From the NCBI RefSeq assembly GCF_000819745.1, contig NZ_CDDA01000038.1, positions 62,001 through 126,000 on the forward strand: a stretch of DNA of 64,000 nucleotides, in the 5' to 3' direction. Below, piece by piece: positions 26,946-36,487 of this stretch (the stretch's first letter is position 1; the number at the start of each line of letters is the position of its first letter). Made by a program: the position numbers and the translations under genes. The notes beneath the pieces were generated by a model. That model ran no database searches, was not told where the DNA came from, and saw nothing but the letters and a program-made list of their open reading frames with translations. This stretch comes from Aeromonas bestiarum (GTDB lineage Bacteria; Pseudomonadota; Gammaproteobacteria; Enterobacterales; Aeromonadaceae).

Positions 26946-27074
26946 GAATTGGAAAGCGCTTTCGACCATAGTTGGCGCCTCCCCAGAGAGGGGGGTAAAG
27001 GCTTGAAAGTATCATAAAGAATCATCTTAACTTGCGCCCTGACCATGCTGGCAGGGGGCAACCAGGAGTCCACT

Positions 27075-27830
27075 ATGTCTGATGTATTTCACTTGGGTTT
27101 GAAGAAAGCGGATCTGCAAGGCGCCACCTTGGCGATCGTCCCCGGTGACCCCGAGCGTGTAAAGCGTATCGCAGAGCTGTTGGATAACCCGGTGCACCTG
27201 GCCAGCCATCGTGAGTTCACTACCTGGCGCGGCGAGATGGACGGCAAGGCCGTGATCATCTGCTCTACCGGTATCGGTGGCCCGTCCACCTCCATCGCGG
27301 TAGAAGAGCTGGCCCAGCTGGGCATCCGCACCTTCCTGCGCATCGGCACCACGGGCGCTATCCAGCCGCACCTGAACGTGGGCGACGTGATCGTCACTAC
27401 CGGTTCCGTGCGCCTTGACGGTGCCAGCCTGCACTTTGCACCGATGGAGTTCCCGGCCGTAGCCGACTTCGACTGCACCACAGCGCTGGTCAACACGGCC
27501 AAAGAGATGGGCTCCAAGCTGCACATCGGTGTAACTGCCTCTTCCGATACTTTCTACCCGGGTCAAGAGCGTTACGACACAGTATCCGGCCGCGTAGTGA
27601 GCCGTTTCCAGGGTTCCATGAAAGAGTGGCAAGCCATGGGCGTGCTGAACTATGAGATGGAATCTGCAACCCTGCTGACCATGTGCACCAGCCAGGGCCT
27701 GCGTGCCGGCATGGTTGCCGGTGTCATAGTCAACCGTACCCAGCAGGAAATCCCGAACGCCGAAACCATGGCGAAAACCGAATCTGATGCCATCAAGATC
27801 GTGCTGGGCGCCGCCCGCAAGCTGATCTGA
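27075..27830 (+). CDS. udp: Uridine phosphorylase
   Basis: A 251-residue nucleoside phosphorylase very close to E. coli Udp: V-F-H-L-G-L-K-K near the start, the phosphate-binding [14 protein letters not shown] and the ribose-binding M-E-M/E-S-A-T-L region. It cleaves uridine to uracil and ribose-1-phosphate in pyrimidine salvage. The ATG at 27075 is chosen because AGGAG lies 8 nt upstream. The codon choice (strongly biased) suggests high expression. Confidence 0.97.
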   Translation: MSDVFHLGLKKADLQGATLAIVPGDPERVKRIAELLDNPVHLASHREFTTWRGEMDGKAVIICSTGIGGPSTSIAVEELAQLGIRTFLRIGTTGAIQPHLNVGDVIVTTGSVRLDGASLHFAPMEFPAVADFDCTTALVNTAKEMGSKLHIGVTASSDTFYPGQERYDTVSGRVVSRFQGSMKEWQAMGVLNYEMESATLLTMCTSQGLRAGMVAGVIVNRTQQEIPNAETMAKTESDAIKIVLGAARKLI

Positions 27831-27852
27831 TAGCCACACCGAGTGGGGGGTG

Positions 27853-27877
27853 GGGGCCGTTGCGAAAGCACGGCCCC
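27853..27877 (+). terminator. Terminator after udp
   Basis: GGGGCCGT / ACGGCCCC stem with a 9-nt GAAA-containing loop followed by TATCTTTTAT. Confidence 0.75.
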
Positions 27878-27979
27878 TATCTTTTATCTGCCGTTTGCCC
27901 CGTTTTCCCCTGTTGTGCCTCTGTTCCCTCTGTTGTTCCCTTCGCCTGTTATCACACCACAGCTTGATGCCACGTCTCG

Positions 27980-28675
27980 CTAGAAGGGGCTGGCACATCT
28001 GACCGCCATCGGCTCGCCGCTCACCGGATGCAGCAAATCCAGCTCGCTGGCATGCAGCATCAGCCGTGGCGCCTGCGCTGTGCCTGGCAACGCAAGACCG
28101 CCGTAGAGATCGCAGCCGAGTATGGGGTGGCCCAGCAGCTGGCAGTGGATCCGCAGCTGATGGGTACGGCCGGTTTCCGGCACCAGTCGCACGCGGGTCA
28201 AAGGCACTGCCTGACCTTGCATCTGCTGCGCCAGCCGCTCAATGACCCGATAGCGGGAGCGGGCGGGCTTGCCGCTGGCGGCGCAGATGGTCATCAGCGG
28301 GAAGAGAGCCGGATCCTTGGCGATGGGGGCATCGATCACCCCCTCATCGTCGACCAGATGGCCGCACAGCAGGGCGCTGTAGGCCTTGCTTACCGCCCGC
28401 TGGCTGAACTGCTGGCACAGCAGGGCGTTGATGGCCTTGTTTCTGGCCACCACCATGATGCCAGAAGTGCCAAAATCGAGGCGGTGCACCAGGGTGCAGC
28501 CGGGATAGTCCTGCACCAGCCGGTAATGGACCGAGTCGAGGTTCTGCGGGTTCTTGCCCGACAGGCTGAGCAGGCCGCTCGGCTTGTTGATCAGCAACAG
28601 GTGCTCATCCTCAAACAGGATCTCGATGACAGCCTCGCAGGGCGGGGCGATGAAGGTATCGACGATGACGGACAT
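27980..28675 (-). CDS. RluA-family pseudouridine synthase
   Basis: A 231-residue protein. The RluA signature H-R-L-D with the catalytic Asp67 (H-R-L-D-F-G-T-S-G) follows the N-K-P-S-G-L-L motif at 30-36; R-T-H-Q-L-R-I-H lies in the C-terminal third. It isomerises uridine to pseudouridine in rRNA or tRNA. The sequence resembles E. coli RluA (tRNA U32 and 23S U746) most, but I cannot exclude a related specificity. The ATG at 28675 gives the family length; the much longer antisense-like open frame upstream of it is not coding. Confidence 0.88.
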   Translation of the reverse strand: MSVIVDTFIAPPCEAVIEILFEDEHLLLINKPSGLLSLSGKNPQNLDSVHYRLVQDYPGCTLVHRLDFGTSGIMVVARNKAINALLCQQFSQRAVSKAYSALLCGHLVDDEGVIDAPIAKDPALFPLMTICAASGKPARSRYRVIERLAQQMQGQAVPLTRVRLVPETGRTHQLRIHCQLLGHPILGCDLYGGLALPGTAQAPRLMLHASELDLLHPVSGEPMAVRCASPF

Positions 28676-28897
28676 AGGGCACACGGGCTGGAAACGGGGG
28701 GCGATCATACTCGAACCGGCTGCGCGGGGCGAATCGGCTGCTTGCGCCGTGTGATGGGAGGGGGTCATTCGTTCAACAGCTTGATGACGCAATGGTTTGA
28801 AACGCGAGAAGGGCACCGTTTTGTGACCCCTTCCCGAGTTCATCCGGGGCTTGCTTGTTAAGGTATGGCTCCCTGTCATGTTGTAAGGAGTCTGTCC

Positions 28898-29833
28898 ATG
28901 GCGTTGCCCGTTATTCTCGATTGTGATCCCGGCCACGATGATGCCATCGCCCTCATACTGGCGCTGGCCAGTCCCGAGCTCAAGGTGCTGGCGGTCACCA
29001 CCAGTGCGGGCAACCAGACGCCGGACAAGACCCTCAACAATGCCCTGCGCATCCTGACCCTGCTCGGGCGTGACGACATCCCGGTAGCGGCGGGGGCACC
29101 CAAACCGCTGATGCGCGAGCTTATTATAGCCGACAACGTCCACGGCGAGTCGGGCCTCGATGGCCCCAAGCTGCCGGATCCTGCCTTTGCCCCGCAAGCC
29201 ATGACGGGTCTCGAATTGATGGCCAAGTGCCTGCGCGAGAGCCCGGAGCCGGTGACGCTGGTGCCGACCGGGCCGCTGACCAATATCGCCCTGCTGTTGG
29301 CGGCCCATCCTGAGTTGAAATCCAGGATTGCCCGCATCGTGCTGATGGGCGGCGCGGCGGGGGCGGGCAACTGGACCCCGGCGGCGGAATTCAATATTTA
29401 TGTGGACCCACAAGCGGCCGATATGGTGTTCAAGTCCGGCATCCCCATCACTATGTGCGGGCTGGATGTGACCCACGAGGCTCAGGTGATGGACGAGGAC
29501 ATAGCGCGGGTGCGCGCCATCGCCAATCCGGTGGCCCAGTGCGTGGCCGGTCTGCTCGACTTCTTCATGATCTACCACAGGGATCCCAAGTGGGGATTTG
29601 CTGGCGCGCCGCTGCACGACCCCTGTACCATTGCCTGGTTGCTGGCCCCCGAGCTGTTCCACGGGGTCGAGTGCCGGGTCGATATCGAAACCAGTGGCAC
29701 CCATACCACCGGCATGACGGTGGTGGATCGCTATGGCTTGACCGGCAAAGCGGCCAATGCGCTGGTGCTGCTGGGACTGGATCGTTCGGGTTTCATCGAC
29801 CTGCTGGTCGAGCGACTGCGGGCGTTTGGCTGA
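28898..29833 (+). CDS. rihA: Pyrimidine-specific ribonucleoside hydrolase
   Basis: A 311-residue nucleoside hydrolase. The calcium and ribose binding motif D-C-D-P-G-H-D-D is at residues 8-15, followed by N-N-A-L-R and the active-site region H-D-P-C-T-I. The length equals RihA. It hydrolyses cytidine or uridine to base and ribose, complementing the nearby uridine phosphorylase. AAGGAG (28885-28890) precedes the ATG by 7 nt. Confidence 0.9.
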   Translation: MALPVILDCDPGHDDAIALILALASPELKVLAVTTSAGNQTPDKTLNNALRILTLLGRDDIPVAAGAPKPLMRELIIADNVHGESGLDGPKLPDPAFAPQAMTGLELMAKCLRESPEPVTLVPTGPLTNIALLLAAHPELKSRIARIVLMGGAAGAGNWTPAAEFNIYVDPQAADMVFKSGIPITMCGLDVTHEAQVMDEDIARVRAIANPVAQCVAGLLDFFMIYHRDPKWGFAGAPLHDPCTIAWLLAPELFHGVECRVDIETSGTHTTGMTVVDRYGLTGKAANALVLLGLDRSGFIDLLVERLRAFG

Positions 29834-29866
29834 CCGCCATTGCACTATTGAGAGAAGGGACGGGAA

Positions 29867-30337
29867 ATGTACAAAGCGTCGCTGGCACTGCTGGCCGGGT
29901 TGCAACTGACGGCCTGCTCCACGCCGTTTGAATCTATGTGGCAGGGGCTGGCGACCTGCGAGCTCGATGATCTCTATCTCGACAGCGAGACCGGCGAGCC
30001 GGCCCACCCTCAGCTCAAAAACTTCACCCCCTACAAGGTGACGGACGGGTTTGCCTGGTACAAGACCCGCCAGGAGCTGCATGGCCTGCCCATCAGCGGC
30101 TTTCTCATCCCCTCGTCCACCTTCGAGGTGCATGCCCTGTTCGTGGACACCCCCATCGCCAATGCGCGAAGGCTGACCCACAACGCCTATGGCAGCGAGT
30201 TCTCCGACGAGCAGAAGCACAACGAGGGGCTGGCCCCCTTGCTGCTGCGCGACCCCAACAACCCCAAGCGATCCATCATAGACTGCACCCAGGGTGAGAC
30301 CCAGGAGCCGATGCCGGAAGAGCCCTTCCCGGAATAA
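29867..30337 (+). CDS. Putative lipoprotein of unknown function
   Basis: A 156-residue protein with a short signal peptide and lipobox L-T-A-C (Cys17), so it is probably membrane anchored. The rest is soluble, acidic and without a recognised domain; a Cys pair (C31 and a Cys near the C-terminus) could form a disulfide. The tail is rich in E and P. It follows rihA by 33 nt and may share its transcript. Confidence 0.65.
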   Translation: MYKASLALLAGLQLTACSTPFESMWQGLATCELDDLYLDSETGEPAHPQLKNFTPYKVTDGFAWYKTRQELHGLPISGFLIPSSTFEVHALFVDTPIANARRLTHNAYGSEFSDEQKHNEGLAPLLLRDPNNPKRSIIDCTQGETQEPMPEEPFPE

Positions 30338-30380
30338 GCCTCCCGCCATCTCCAGAGTCTTGACCGTCCTTCCGACATAA

Positions 30381-30417
30381 AAAAGCAGGGGCCAGCCTCA
30401 TCGGCTGGCCCCTGTTC
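30381..30417 (-). terminator. Bidirectional-type terminator
   Basis: CAGGGGCCAGCC / GGCTGGCCCCTG 12-bp stem, four-base loop; the A-run on the left gives a T-run for minus-strand transcripts arriving from 30507. Confidence 0.8.
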
Positions 30418-30437
30418 ATCGTCCCCTCGTCGGGATC

Positions 30438-30500
30438 CGGGATAACCCGGCGTCTGCTTGATCACGGGCATCCCCCAGTCGCCGAGCGATAGTGCCCCGT
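30438..30500 (-). repeat. Decayed partial copy of the 3' end of the winged-helix gene
   Basis: The stretch resembles the last ~95 nt of the adjacent gene (30507-30606): the segments GATAACCC..GTCTGCTTGATCACGGGCA and CCCCAGTCGCCGA..CGATAGTGCCCC occur in both, in the same order and orientation, with a central deletion and a lost frame in the copy. It lies immediately downstream of the gene's stop. Confidence 0.8.
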
Positions 30501-30506
30501 CAGTAT

Positions 30507-30803
30507 TTATGGATAACCCAGGGTCTGCTTGATCACGGGCAGTTGCGCCTCGATCCAGGCAGGATTGATGGGCCCCCAGTCGCCGATGCGATAGTGCCCC
30601 TGCAGGTGACGCGCCCCCTCGGTCTGCTCGAAACCGCAGCTGATGTCCAGCTCCGCTAGGGCACTGAGCGTGTCCTGGGCCGTGCGCCTGGGCATGCCGG
30701 TGGCGGCCATGATGGCCGGGATTGTGTCTGTGCCCTGACTTATCAGCCAGGCCACGTAGAGTCGTCGGTAGAAGCTGGTGCGAGTCTTGCTCGGCTCTGT
30801 CAT
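30507..30803 (-). CDS. Winged-helix domain protein
   Basis: A 98-residue protein whose residues 14-60 form a helix-turn-helix (Y-V-A-W-L-I-S-Q-G-T-D-T-I-P-A-I-M-A-A-T then G-M-P-R-R-T-A-Q-D-T-L). It is likely a small transcription factor or nucleic-acid-binding protein of a family common in Aeromonas and Vibrio. It overlaps the DUF1523 gene by ATGA and is co-transcribed with it. Its 3' end is partially duplicated downstream. Confidence 0.7.
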   Translation of the reverse strand: MTEPSKTRTSFYRRLYVAWLISQGTDTIPAIMAATGMPRRTAQDTLSALAELDISCGFEQTEGARHLQGHYRIGDWGPINPAWIEAQLPVIKQTLGYP

Positions 30804-31330
30804 ATCTCGTCCTCAAGCCGGTCGAAGTAGCGCCAGGTCGCCAGCGCCGCCTTGCCCATCACCAGTGCCCAGAGGCCGAACCAGAACCAGCGGAAGAAGC
30901 TCCAGGTGGAGGCGTCAGGCTGAGTGCTCTCGATCTTGGTGACGTTGGGGAACATGGAGAACATGTTCACGCGCCAGCCGTAGGAGGTGATGATGGCCAG
31001 ACGCTTCTCGAACTCCATGGACTTGGCCTTGGCCTGCACGTCGGCGGCATTGAACTTGAAGTAGAAGGGCCAGCCCCACTCTGTGTCCTCGTTGCGAAAC
31101 ACGCGGATCTTCTCGCCGGGCCGCTCGGTATAGATGTAGTAGACGTCTGTGGTGGGACCGTCGGCCGGGTTTTTCTGGCTGATGGGGCCATCCTTGTCGG
31201 TGCGTTTCACCTCGACGCCCGTGATGGTGGCTATGGTGTGTTCCGGCAGATAGAAGTCGAGCCAGATGGCGGAGACGAGGGCGATGAGGCCCAGGCCGAT
31301 GAAGGCCGGTTTCTTGAATTTCAGCTTCAT
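30800..31330 (-). CDS. DUF1523 family membrane protein
   Basis: A 176-residue protein with an N-terminal membrane segment (residues 8-26), a periplasmic-type domain with G-V-E-V-K-R-T-D and Y-I-Y-T-E motifs of DUF1523, and a second membrane segment near residues 140-160. Function unknown. The ATG at 31330 starts M-K-L-K-F-K-K just ahead of the membrane helix; upstream in-frame ATGs would add a hydrophilic leader that seems less likely. Confidence 0.8.
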   Translation of the reverse strand: MKLKFKKPAFIGLGLIALVSAIWLDFYLPEHTIATITGVEVKRTDKDGPISQKNPADGPTTDVYYIYTERPGEKIRVFRNEDTEWGWPFYFKFNAADVQAKAKSMEFEKRLAIITSYGWRVNMFSMFPNVTKIESTQPDASTWSFFRWFWFGLWALVMGKAALATWRYFDRLEDEI

Positions 31331-31463
31331 GGTGATCTCATGTGAGGGGGAGTGACGTGCCTCTACCATACTCACATTTGGTGGGGTAGCCCAGCCCCTA
31401 ATGAAGCCACTTCATAAAAAAGACCGTTTAAAACAATAACAAGTCGGCAGCGCCATTAACACT

Positions 31464-31487
31464 AAGGCCCCGCGAGCGGAGCCTTCG
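31464..31487 (-). terminator. Terminator-like hairpin after the first chemoreceptor gene
   Basis: AAGGCCCCGC/GCGGAGCCTT imperfect stem about 20 nt downstream of the chemoreceptor stop. Confidence 0.45.
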
Positions 31488-31508
31488 TTTGACGTGATAA
31501 CTCAGCCA

Positions 31509-33131
31509 TTACAACTGGAACTGGGTCAGCTGCTTGCGCTGCTGTTCGGCGAGCTGTGACAGTTCGTGACTGGCGGCGGCGCTCTGGCTGATGCCGGCCG
31601 CACTCTGGTTCACTATCTCGTGGATGTTGGTGATGTTGCGATTGATGTCGGCGGTGACGCAGGACTGCTCCTCGGCGGCGGTGGCGACCTGGGCATTGGC
31701 GCCGTTGATCTGGTTGACCGCCTCCGTGATGCCGCCGAGCAGCGCCTGTACCTCGCCGGAAAGCTGCTGGTTGTGCGCCAGTATGGAGAGGGTCTCCTGC
31801 ATGCCGCTGTTGGCTGACAGGGACTGGCTCTGCAACTGCTCTATGATGGCCTGGATCTCCTTGGTGGAGTCCTGGGTACGGGCCGCCAGCAGGCGTACCT
31901 CGTCGGCCACCACCGCAAAGCCACGGCCAGTTTCACCGGCGCGAGCGGCCTCGATGGCGGCATTCAGCGCCAGCAGATTGGTCTGCTCCGAGATGCTCTG
32001 AATGACCTCGATCACCTTGCCGATCTGCTCGGACTGGGACTTGAGCCGTGCCACCACGGCGGCGGCGTTCTCCAGACTGCCCGCCATGCGGCTGTTGGCC
32101 TGGATGCTCTCGGCAAACAGTGCCAAGCCCTGCTCGACCCTGTCGTTGGCATCCCGCGCCAGTTCGTCGGCCAGGGCCGCGTTGTGATTGACGTTGTCGG
32201 CCGTGCTGGCCAGCTCGGTCACGGCGGAGGCCACCTGTTCGGTTTCGCTGCGCTGCTGCTGGGCATTGGCCTCTGACTGGGTCATGACGGCGGCCAGCTC
32301 GGTGGCGGCGGAGGCCACGTTGCCGCTGATGCCGGTCAGGGTATGCAGTGTGCTGCCCAGCTGAGTCAGGGTCTGGTTGATGTCCCTGGCCAGCTGGCTC
32401 AGCTCGTTGTCGCCCTCGGCGGCGGCCCGAACGTTGAAACGGCCCTGGGCGACGGCGCGCATCACCTCCTGCAGCTGGCCTATGGGACGCACTATCCGGC
32501 CGGACAACCACCAGCCGCCGAGCAGGGCCGCGATCAGGGTAGCGCTCATCAACAGCAGGGTACGCAGCAGGGTGGCGTGGTAGTGCGCCTCCTCCTCGGC
32601 GATTTCGGCCTGGATCAGCTGGTTGACGTGGGCCGACATGGTATCTATCTGCTTGATCAGCTGTTCACCCAGCTCGCGAAAGCGCAGCCGGGACTGCTCG
32701 TAGGCGGCGGGATCGCCAGCCCCCTGATATTTCTGGGCCAGCAGCGGCAGCATGTTGTTGCGGGTGTGGCCGAGATAGGCCTGCAGGGCGGCGGTCACCT
32801 GGCTGTTGTCCTGCTCGGCGCCGGCGATCGCCAGTCGGGCCAGTATGGCCCCTATCTCCTGCTCGGCCGCCGTCAGAACGCTCGGCAACTGGGCGAAGCG
32901 CTGCTGATCGTAGAGGCCATAGATGGCGTTGGTACGCATCCGGTAGGTGGCGTGGATCAGGGTGGCGATGTCGTCCTTGTGGCGAGTCACGCTGGCTGTG
33001 GTCTGGTTCATGTCCGCAATGGCGCCGTCTATCTCCTGCTTGCTGATCCCGGCCATGAGGATCATCAACAGGCTGGCGAGCAGAAGCGGTATGAGAACTT
33101 GAAAACGGATAGACAGGTTATTCAATGACAT
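31509..33131 (-). CDS. Methyl-accepting chemotaxis protein
   Basis: A 540-residue inner-membrane chemoreceptor. One membrane helix is at residues 8-28 and another at about 190-212, enclosing a ~160-residue helical periplasmic sensor. A HAMP domain (R-I-V-R-P-I-G-Q-L) follows, then the signalling coiled coil with the hairpin tip [20 protein letters not shown]. It relays a ligand signal to CheA. No C-terminal CheR/CheB pentapeptide is visible. The start at 33131 has an AGGA site upstream. The ligand is unknown. Confidence 0.93.
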   Translation of the reverse strand: MSLNNLSIRFQVLIPLLLASLLMILMAGISKQEIDGAIADMNQTTASVTRHKDDIATLIHATYRMRTNAIYGLYDQQRFAQLPSVLTAAEQEIGAILARLAIAGAEQDNSQVTAALQAYLGHTRNNMLPLLAQKYQGAGDPAAYEQSRLRFRELGEQLIKQIDTMSAHVNQLIQAEIAEEEAHYHATLLRTLLLMSATLIAALLGGWWLSGRIVRPIGQLQEVMRAVAQGRFNVRAAAEGDNELSQLARDINQTLTQLGSTLHTLTGISGNVASAATELAAVMTQSEANAQQQRSETEQVASAVTELASTADNVNHNAALADELARDANDRVEQGLALFAESIQANSRMAGSLENAAAVVARLKSQSEQIGKVIEVIQSISEQTNLLALNAAIEAARAGETGRGFAVVADEVRLLAARTQDSTKEIQAIIEQLQSQSLSANSGMQETLSILAHNQQLSGEVQALLGGITEAVNQINGANAQVATAAEEQSCVTADINRNITNIHEIVNQSAAGISQSAAASHELSQLAEQQRKQLTQFQL

Positions 33132-33295
33132 GAAAGGTCCTAACCCAAAAGAGGAGTGAGGCGGCATCTTACACAGACGCGACAAAGGTTGTCACAGGGT
33201 TTTTATGGCTGAAATCGTGCTGAACGAAAAGGTTTTTCTTGTGTGAAAAGAGTGTGATAGGCAAGATCACAAGATTGTTACCATGGAGGTGTCGC

Positions 33296-33928
33296 GTGTC
33301 CGACTGGATTGATCCCGCTATTCTGGCGCTGTTTATTCCCACGTTTTTCTTTGTCTCCGTCACCCCCGGCATGTGCATGACCCTGGCGATGACCCTCGGC
33401 ATGAGCCTGGGGGTGCGTCGCACCTTGCACATGATGTGGGGGGAGCTCATCGGGGTGGGGCTGGTCTCAGTGCTGTCGGTGATCGGGGTGGCGGCCGTCA
33501 TGCTCAACTATCCGGCGCTCTTCTCCGCCTTCAAATACGTGGGTGGCGCCTACCTCATCTGGCTCGGCATCCAGATGTGGCAGGCCAAAGGCAAGATGGC
33601 CATACCGGCGGATCTCTCGGCCGGGCAGGAGACGCGCCCCCTGGGGCTGGCCATGCAGGGTTTCGTCACCGCCATTGCCAACCCCAAGGGCTGGGCCTTC
33701 ATGGTCTCCCTGCTGCCCCCCTTCATCAATGCGGCCAAGCCGATGGCCCCCCAGATCAGCGCCCTGGTGGCGCTGATCCTGGTCATAGAGTTCTCCTGCC
33801 TGCTGCTCTACGCCAGCGGTGGCCGCACCCTGCGCCACTTCCTTGCCAAGAGCGGCAACGTCACCCTGATGAACCGGATCGCCGGCTCCCTGATGTTTGG
33901 TGTCGGTGTCTGGCTGGCACTGGGTTGA
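33296..33928 (+). CDS. LysE/RhtB family amino-acid exporter
   Basis: A 210-residue membrane protein with about six helices. The LysE N-terminal signature V-S-V-T-P-G-M is at residues 19-25 and N-P-K-G-W/A-F lies in the second half. It likely exports an amino acid. The start is GTG at 33296, chosen because GGAGGT lies 5 nt upstream; the frame is open further upstream but with no such site. Confidence 0.88.
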   Translation: MSDWIDPAILALFIPTFFFVSVTPGMCMTLAMTLGMSLGVRRTLHMMWGELIGVGLVSVLSVIGVAAVMLNYPALFSAFKYVGGAYLIWLGIQMWQAKGKMAIPADLSAGQETRPLGLAMQGFVTAIANPKGWAFMVSLLPPFINAAKPMAPQISALVALILVIEFSCLLLYASGGRTLRHFLAKSGNVTLMNRIAGSLMFGVGVWLALG

Positions 33929-33983
33929 TATGAGGCCCCTCTTGTAGAGACCGAGCCGCAGACACCGCCCAGACGGAAATAAA

Positions 33984-34012
33984 GCAGCCCCGGCAGTGCC
34001 GGGGCTGTGTCA
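33984..34012 (+). terminator. Terminator after the LysE-family gene
   Basis: AGCCCCGGCA / TGCCGGGGCT stem with a minimal loop, 55 nt after the stop, followed by GTGTCATTT. Confidence 0.65.
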
Positions 34013-34185
34013 TTTGGTGGGCAAGGGTCCTGTCAGGTGGGGAGCAGGTACATTTGCTTACATTTTTTTTGTTTTCAATCGGCGACTATTTCATCAGTCT
34101 CGAATGGCATTAGATGCATGTGCTTTACATGTGATGATGATCCGGGCAATCCAAGTTTTATATTTTTGGTCAAGGATGGTAATGG

Positions 34186-34977
34186 ATGATGATGTTAATA
34201 GGCGCCGCGTTACTCACTTTTTCGGGTGTGGCAGCGGCCGACAATGGAAAAAACCTGGATTTTTACAATATAGAGGAACAGCAACTCATTGACATGTTTG
34301 CTCAGCATCAGGGCGGCACCCCAGGCCAGTCAATAAAGGATTTCTCCCGCCTGTTTCTGGAGAATCCCTATGTTGCCAATCGGCTGGTGGGATCGAGTGA
34401 TACACAAGAGAAACTGGTGGTGGATTTTGGTGAGCTGGATTGCTTCACCTATCTGGATTACGTTGAGTCACTGCGGCACTCAACGAGTGTGCATAATTTC
34501 ATTGAGAACGTCATGTACACTCGTTACGTAAATGGTGAAGTCAACTATCTGACTAGAAAGCACTTTTTTTCTGACTGGGTACATGGTGGCAATAAGGTCA
34601 GCGACGTGACCCATCTGGTGGGAAATTATGTCGTGACGGCCCCCAAAATACTGAATCAGAAAGAGGATGGTGGCCACTATATTCCCGGGTTGGGAGTGAA
34701 GAACCGCGACATCAGCTATATTCCGGGTGATCGCGTGGATGAAGATACCTTGAGTCTGCTGGAGGATGGCGATTATATCGGCATCTATACCAATATTGCC
34801 GGTCTGGATGTGACCCATACCGGCATCTTCATTCGCGGTGAGAATGGCCCCGTCCTGCGCAATGCCTCGTCTGTCTCGACGAATATGAAGGTGGTGGATT
34901 CGCCCTTCCTCGAATATGTGAAGAGCAAGCCGGGCATCCTGGTTTACCGGGCCACGGATGACAATGGCCAGTCGTGA
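34186..34977 (+). CDS. DUF1460 (NlpC/P60-like amidase) exported protein
   Basis: A 263-residue protein with an N-terminal signal peptide (M-M-M-L-I-G-A-A-L-L, cut after A-A-A). The DUF1460 region has the presumed catalytic Cys86 (L-D-C-F-T-Y) and His211 (V-T-H-T-G-I-F), the NlpC/P60-like dyad of N-acetylmuramoyl-alanine amidases. It should act on peptidoglycan in the periplasm. Gene and 5' flank are more AT-rich than the neighbours and it stands alone between terminators, suggesting recent acquisition. Confidence 0.8.
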   Translation: MMMLIGAALLTFSGVAAADNGKNLDFYNIEEQQLIDMFAQHQGGTPGQSIKDFSRLFLENPYVANRLVGSSDTQEKLVVDFGELDCFTYLDYVESLRHSTSVHNFIENVMYTRYVNGEVNYLTRKHFFSDWVHGGNKVSDVTHLVGNYVVTAPKILNQKEDGGHYIPGLGVKNRDISYIPGDRVDEDTLSLLEDGDYIGIYTNIAGLDVTHTGIFIRGENGPVLRNASSVSTNMKVVDSPFLEYVKSKPGILVYRATDDNGQS

Positions 34978-35070
34978 TAGGGCCGGGTATGAGGGTGGCG
35001 TTTTAACCTGTTGGCAACGACGGGTGTGAACATACGGGCTTGGTGAGCCGGCTCTCTTCCTGCTGTGACA

Positions 35071-35114
35071 ACAACATAAAAACCCCCGGCCAGTGCCGGG
35101 GGTTTTTATGTTGT
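35071..35114. terminator. Long bidirectional terminator
   Basis: Perfect 20-bp arms (ACAACATAAAAACCCCCGGC and its complement) around a CAGT loop. The GC stem is flanked by A and T runs, so it ends both the DUF1460 transcript and the convergent antiporter transcript. Confidence 0.9.
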
Positions 35115-35151
35115 GGGGGCGGGCGATTCAAGCGAGCCATCGTATTCTGCT

Positions 35152-35200
35152 GCACCCTGCACCCTGCACCCTGCACCCTGCACCCTGCACCCTGCACTGC
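35152..35200. repeat. Heptanucleotide tandem repeat (GCACCCT)6
   Basis: Six perfect copies of GCACCCT (35152-35193) plus a degenerate seventh, in the 3' flank of the antiporter gene. It is outside the coding sequence, so variation would not shift a reading frame, but it is a candidate variable-number locus. Confidence 0.95.
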
Positions 35201-35248
35201 TGCTCGGCCCGATGGCGCCGGTCTCGCCGTGGTGCCGGGCCCGGGGAG

Positions 35249-36457
35249 TTATGTGGCTTTGAAGCGCCTGACCCAGGGGTTGGCGCTGATGCCGTGCAGT
35301 ATGACGCTGAGGATGATGGTGCAGAGCACTGTGGCTATGATGGGCTTTTGTCCCAACAGGGCGGGCTCGTGCTGCAGCACCATGACGGCGAACACTATGC
35401 TGGCCAGCCCCCTTGGTCCGAACCAGCCGATAAAGAGCTTGAGCTCGGGCTTGAGGTCCGTGCCCAGCAGGCTTAGCCAGACCGGCAGCATGCGCAGCAG
35501 GGTGAGGCTGGCGGCGGCATAGAGCCAGTATTGCCAGTGCAGCAGCTCCGGCAGCATGGGCATCAGGGTGGCGCCGAACACCATCCAGATCACCACTGAG
35601 AGCAGATCCCCATACCCCTCGCAGCTGTCCATGTAGGCGTGCTTGTGCTCCCCCAGCCGGCGGCCGATCAAGAGGCCACCCACGAAGGCGGCGATGAAGC
35701 CGCTGCCCCCCAGAGTCTGGGCCAGCGCGAAACAGAGCAGGGCCAGCCCCGGCATGGTGAGCTGACGCCAGAGTGGCAACTGCCAGCCATTGAGATAGGA
35801 GGTCTTGATCAGACGGATGGTGAGGCCGGCGAGCACCAGGGCCACCAGCAGACCTATGCCTATCTCTTCCAGCAGCAAGGTGACCGCCAGCATGCCGGTA
35901 CCGGCGTGTTGTTCTGTGGGGGCTATGAGGGCGAGCAGCAGCAAGAGCACGGGCACGCAGATGCCGTCGTTGAGGCCGCTCTCCTGGTTGAGCCCCTCCC
36001 GTATGGGGGCGGGCACCGCCGGGTTGCTGACCACCGCCTTGCCGAGCGCCGCATCTGTGGGGGCGAGTATGGTGGAGAGGATGGCCATCTCCAGCAGCGG
36101 CAAGTCGGGGTAGAGCCAGAGGCCGAACAGGGTGCCGCCGATCAGGGTCAGCGGCAGGCCGATGAGCAGCAGCCGCATGGGCAGGGCGCGGTGGGCCGCC
36201 AGCACCTGCCAGTTGGTGTTGGCCGCATCGCTGAACAGCACTATGACCAGGGTCAGCTCCGCCAGCAGCTTGATGCCGTCGCTGTTGATGGAGAGGGAGA
36301 GCAGACCCAGTCCGCCGGATCCCAGCAGCCAGCCCATCAGCAGAAACAGCAGCGGGCCGTTGACCAGCTTTGATTCGAATCGGCCCGCGATCAGGCTGTA
36401 GATCAGCAGGAAGGCGGCGAGCACCGCCAGGTTCTGGTAAATCAGGGATGCGTCCAT
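35249..36457 (-). CDS. CPA-type cation/proton antiporter
   Basis: A 402-residue protein with about 12 membrane helices. The Na+/H+ exchanger core motif (A-P-T-D-A-A-L-G near residues 132-139) and F-G-P-R-G-L-A-S near 345 identify the CPA1 NhaP-like superfamily. It exchanges a monovalent cation for protons across the inner membrane. It is close to, and same-strand as, a GH84 gene. Ion specificity is not deducible. Confidence 0.85.
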   Translation of the reverse strand: MDASLIYQNLAVLAAFLLIYSLIAGRFESKLVNGPLLFLLMGWLLGSGGLGLLSLSINSDGIKLLAELTLVIVLFSDAANTNWQVLAAHRALPMRLLLIGLPLTLIGGTLFGLWLYPDLPLLEMAILSTILAPTDAALGKAVVSNPAVPAPIREGLNQESGLNDGICVPVLLLLLALIAPTEQHAGTGMLAVTLLLEEIGIGLLVALVLAGLTIRLIKTSYLNGWQLPLWRQLTMPGLALLCFALAQTLGGSGFIAAFVGGLLIGRRLGEHKHAYMDSCEGYGDLLSVVIWMVFGATLMPMLPELLHWQYWLYAAASLTLLRMLPVWLSLLGTDLKPELKLFIGWFGPRGLASIVFAVMVLQHEPALLGQKPIIATVLCTIILSVILHGISANPWVRRFKAT

Positions 36458-36487
36458 GCAATCTCCTCAAGGCCCCGGAGGGCCGCG

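Noticed and set aside
27980..30349. 789-codon minus-strand open frame
   Set aside because: Only its 3' 231 codons (the pseudouridine synthase) resemble a protein; the upstream part is antisense to rihA and the lipoprotein gene and reads as low-complexity G/R/H/Q-rich text typical of GC-rich shadow frames.
33252..33272. CRP-like sequence before the LysE gene (TGTGA...TCACA)
   Set aside because: The half-sites are separated by nine bases rather than six, so it does not fit CRP; it may be another dyad.
35152..35200. CRISPR-like repeat array
   Set aside because: The repeat is a contiguous 7-mer with no spacers, so it is a simple tandem repeat; no CRISPR array or cas gene was seen.
35106..36470. 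454-codon minus-strand open frame over the antiporter gene
   Set aside because: It is a frame-shifted shadow of the 402-residue antiporter, and its end consists of translated heptamer repeats.
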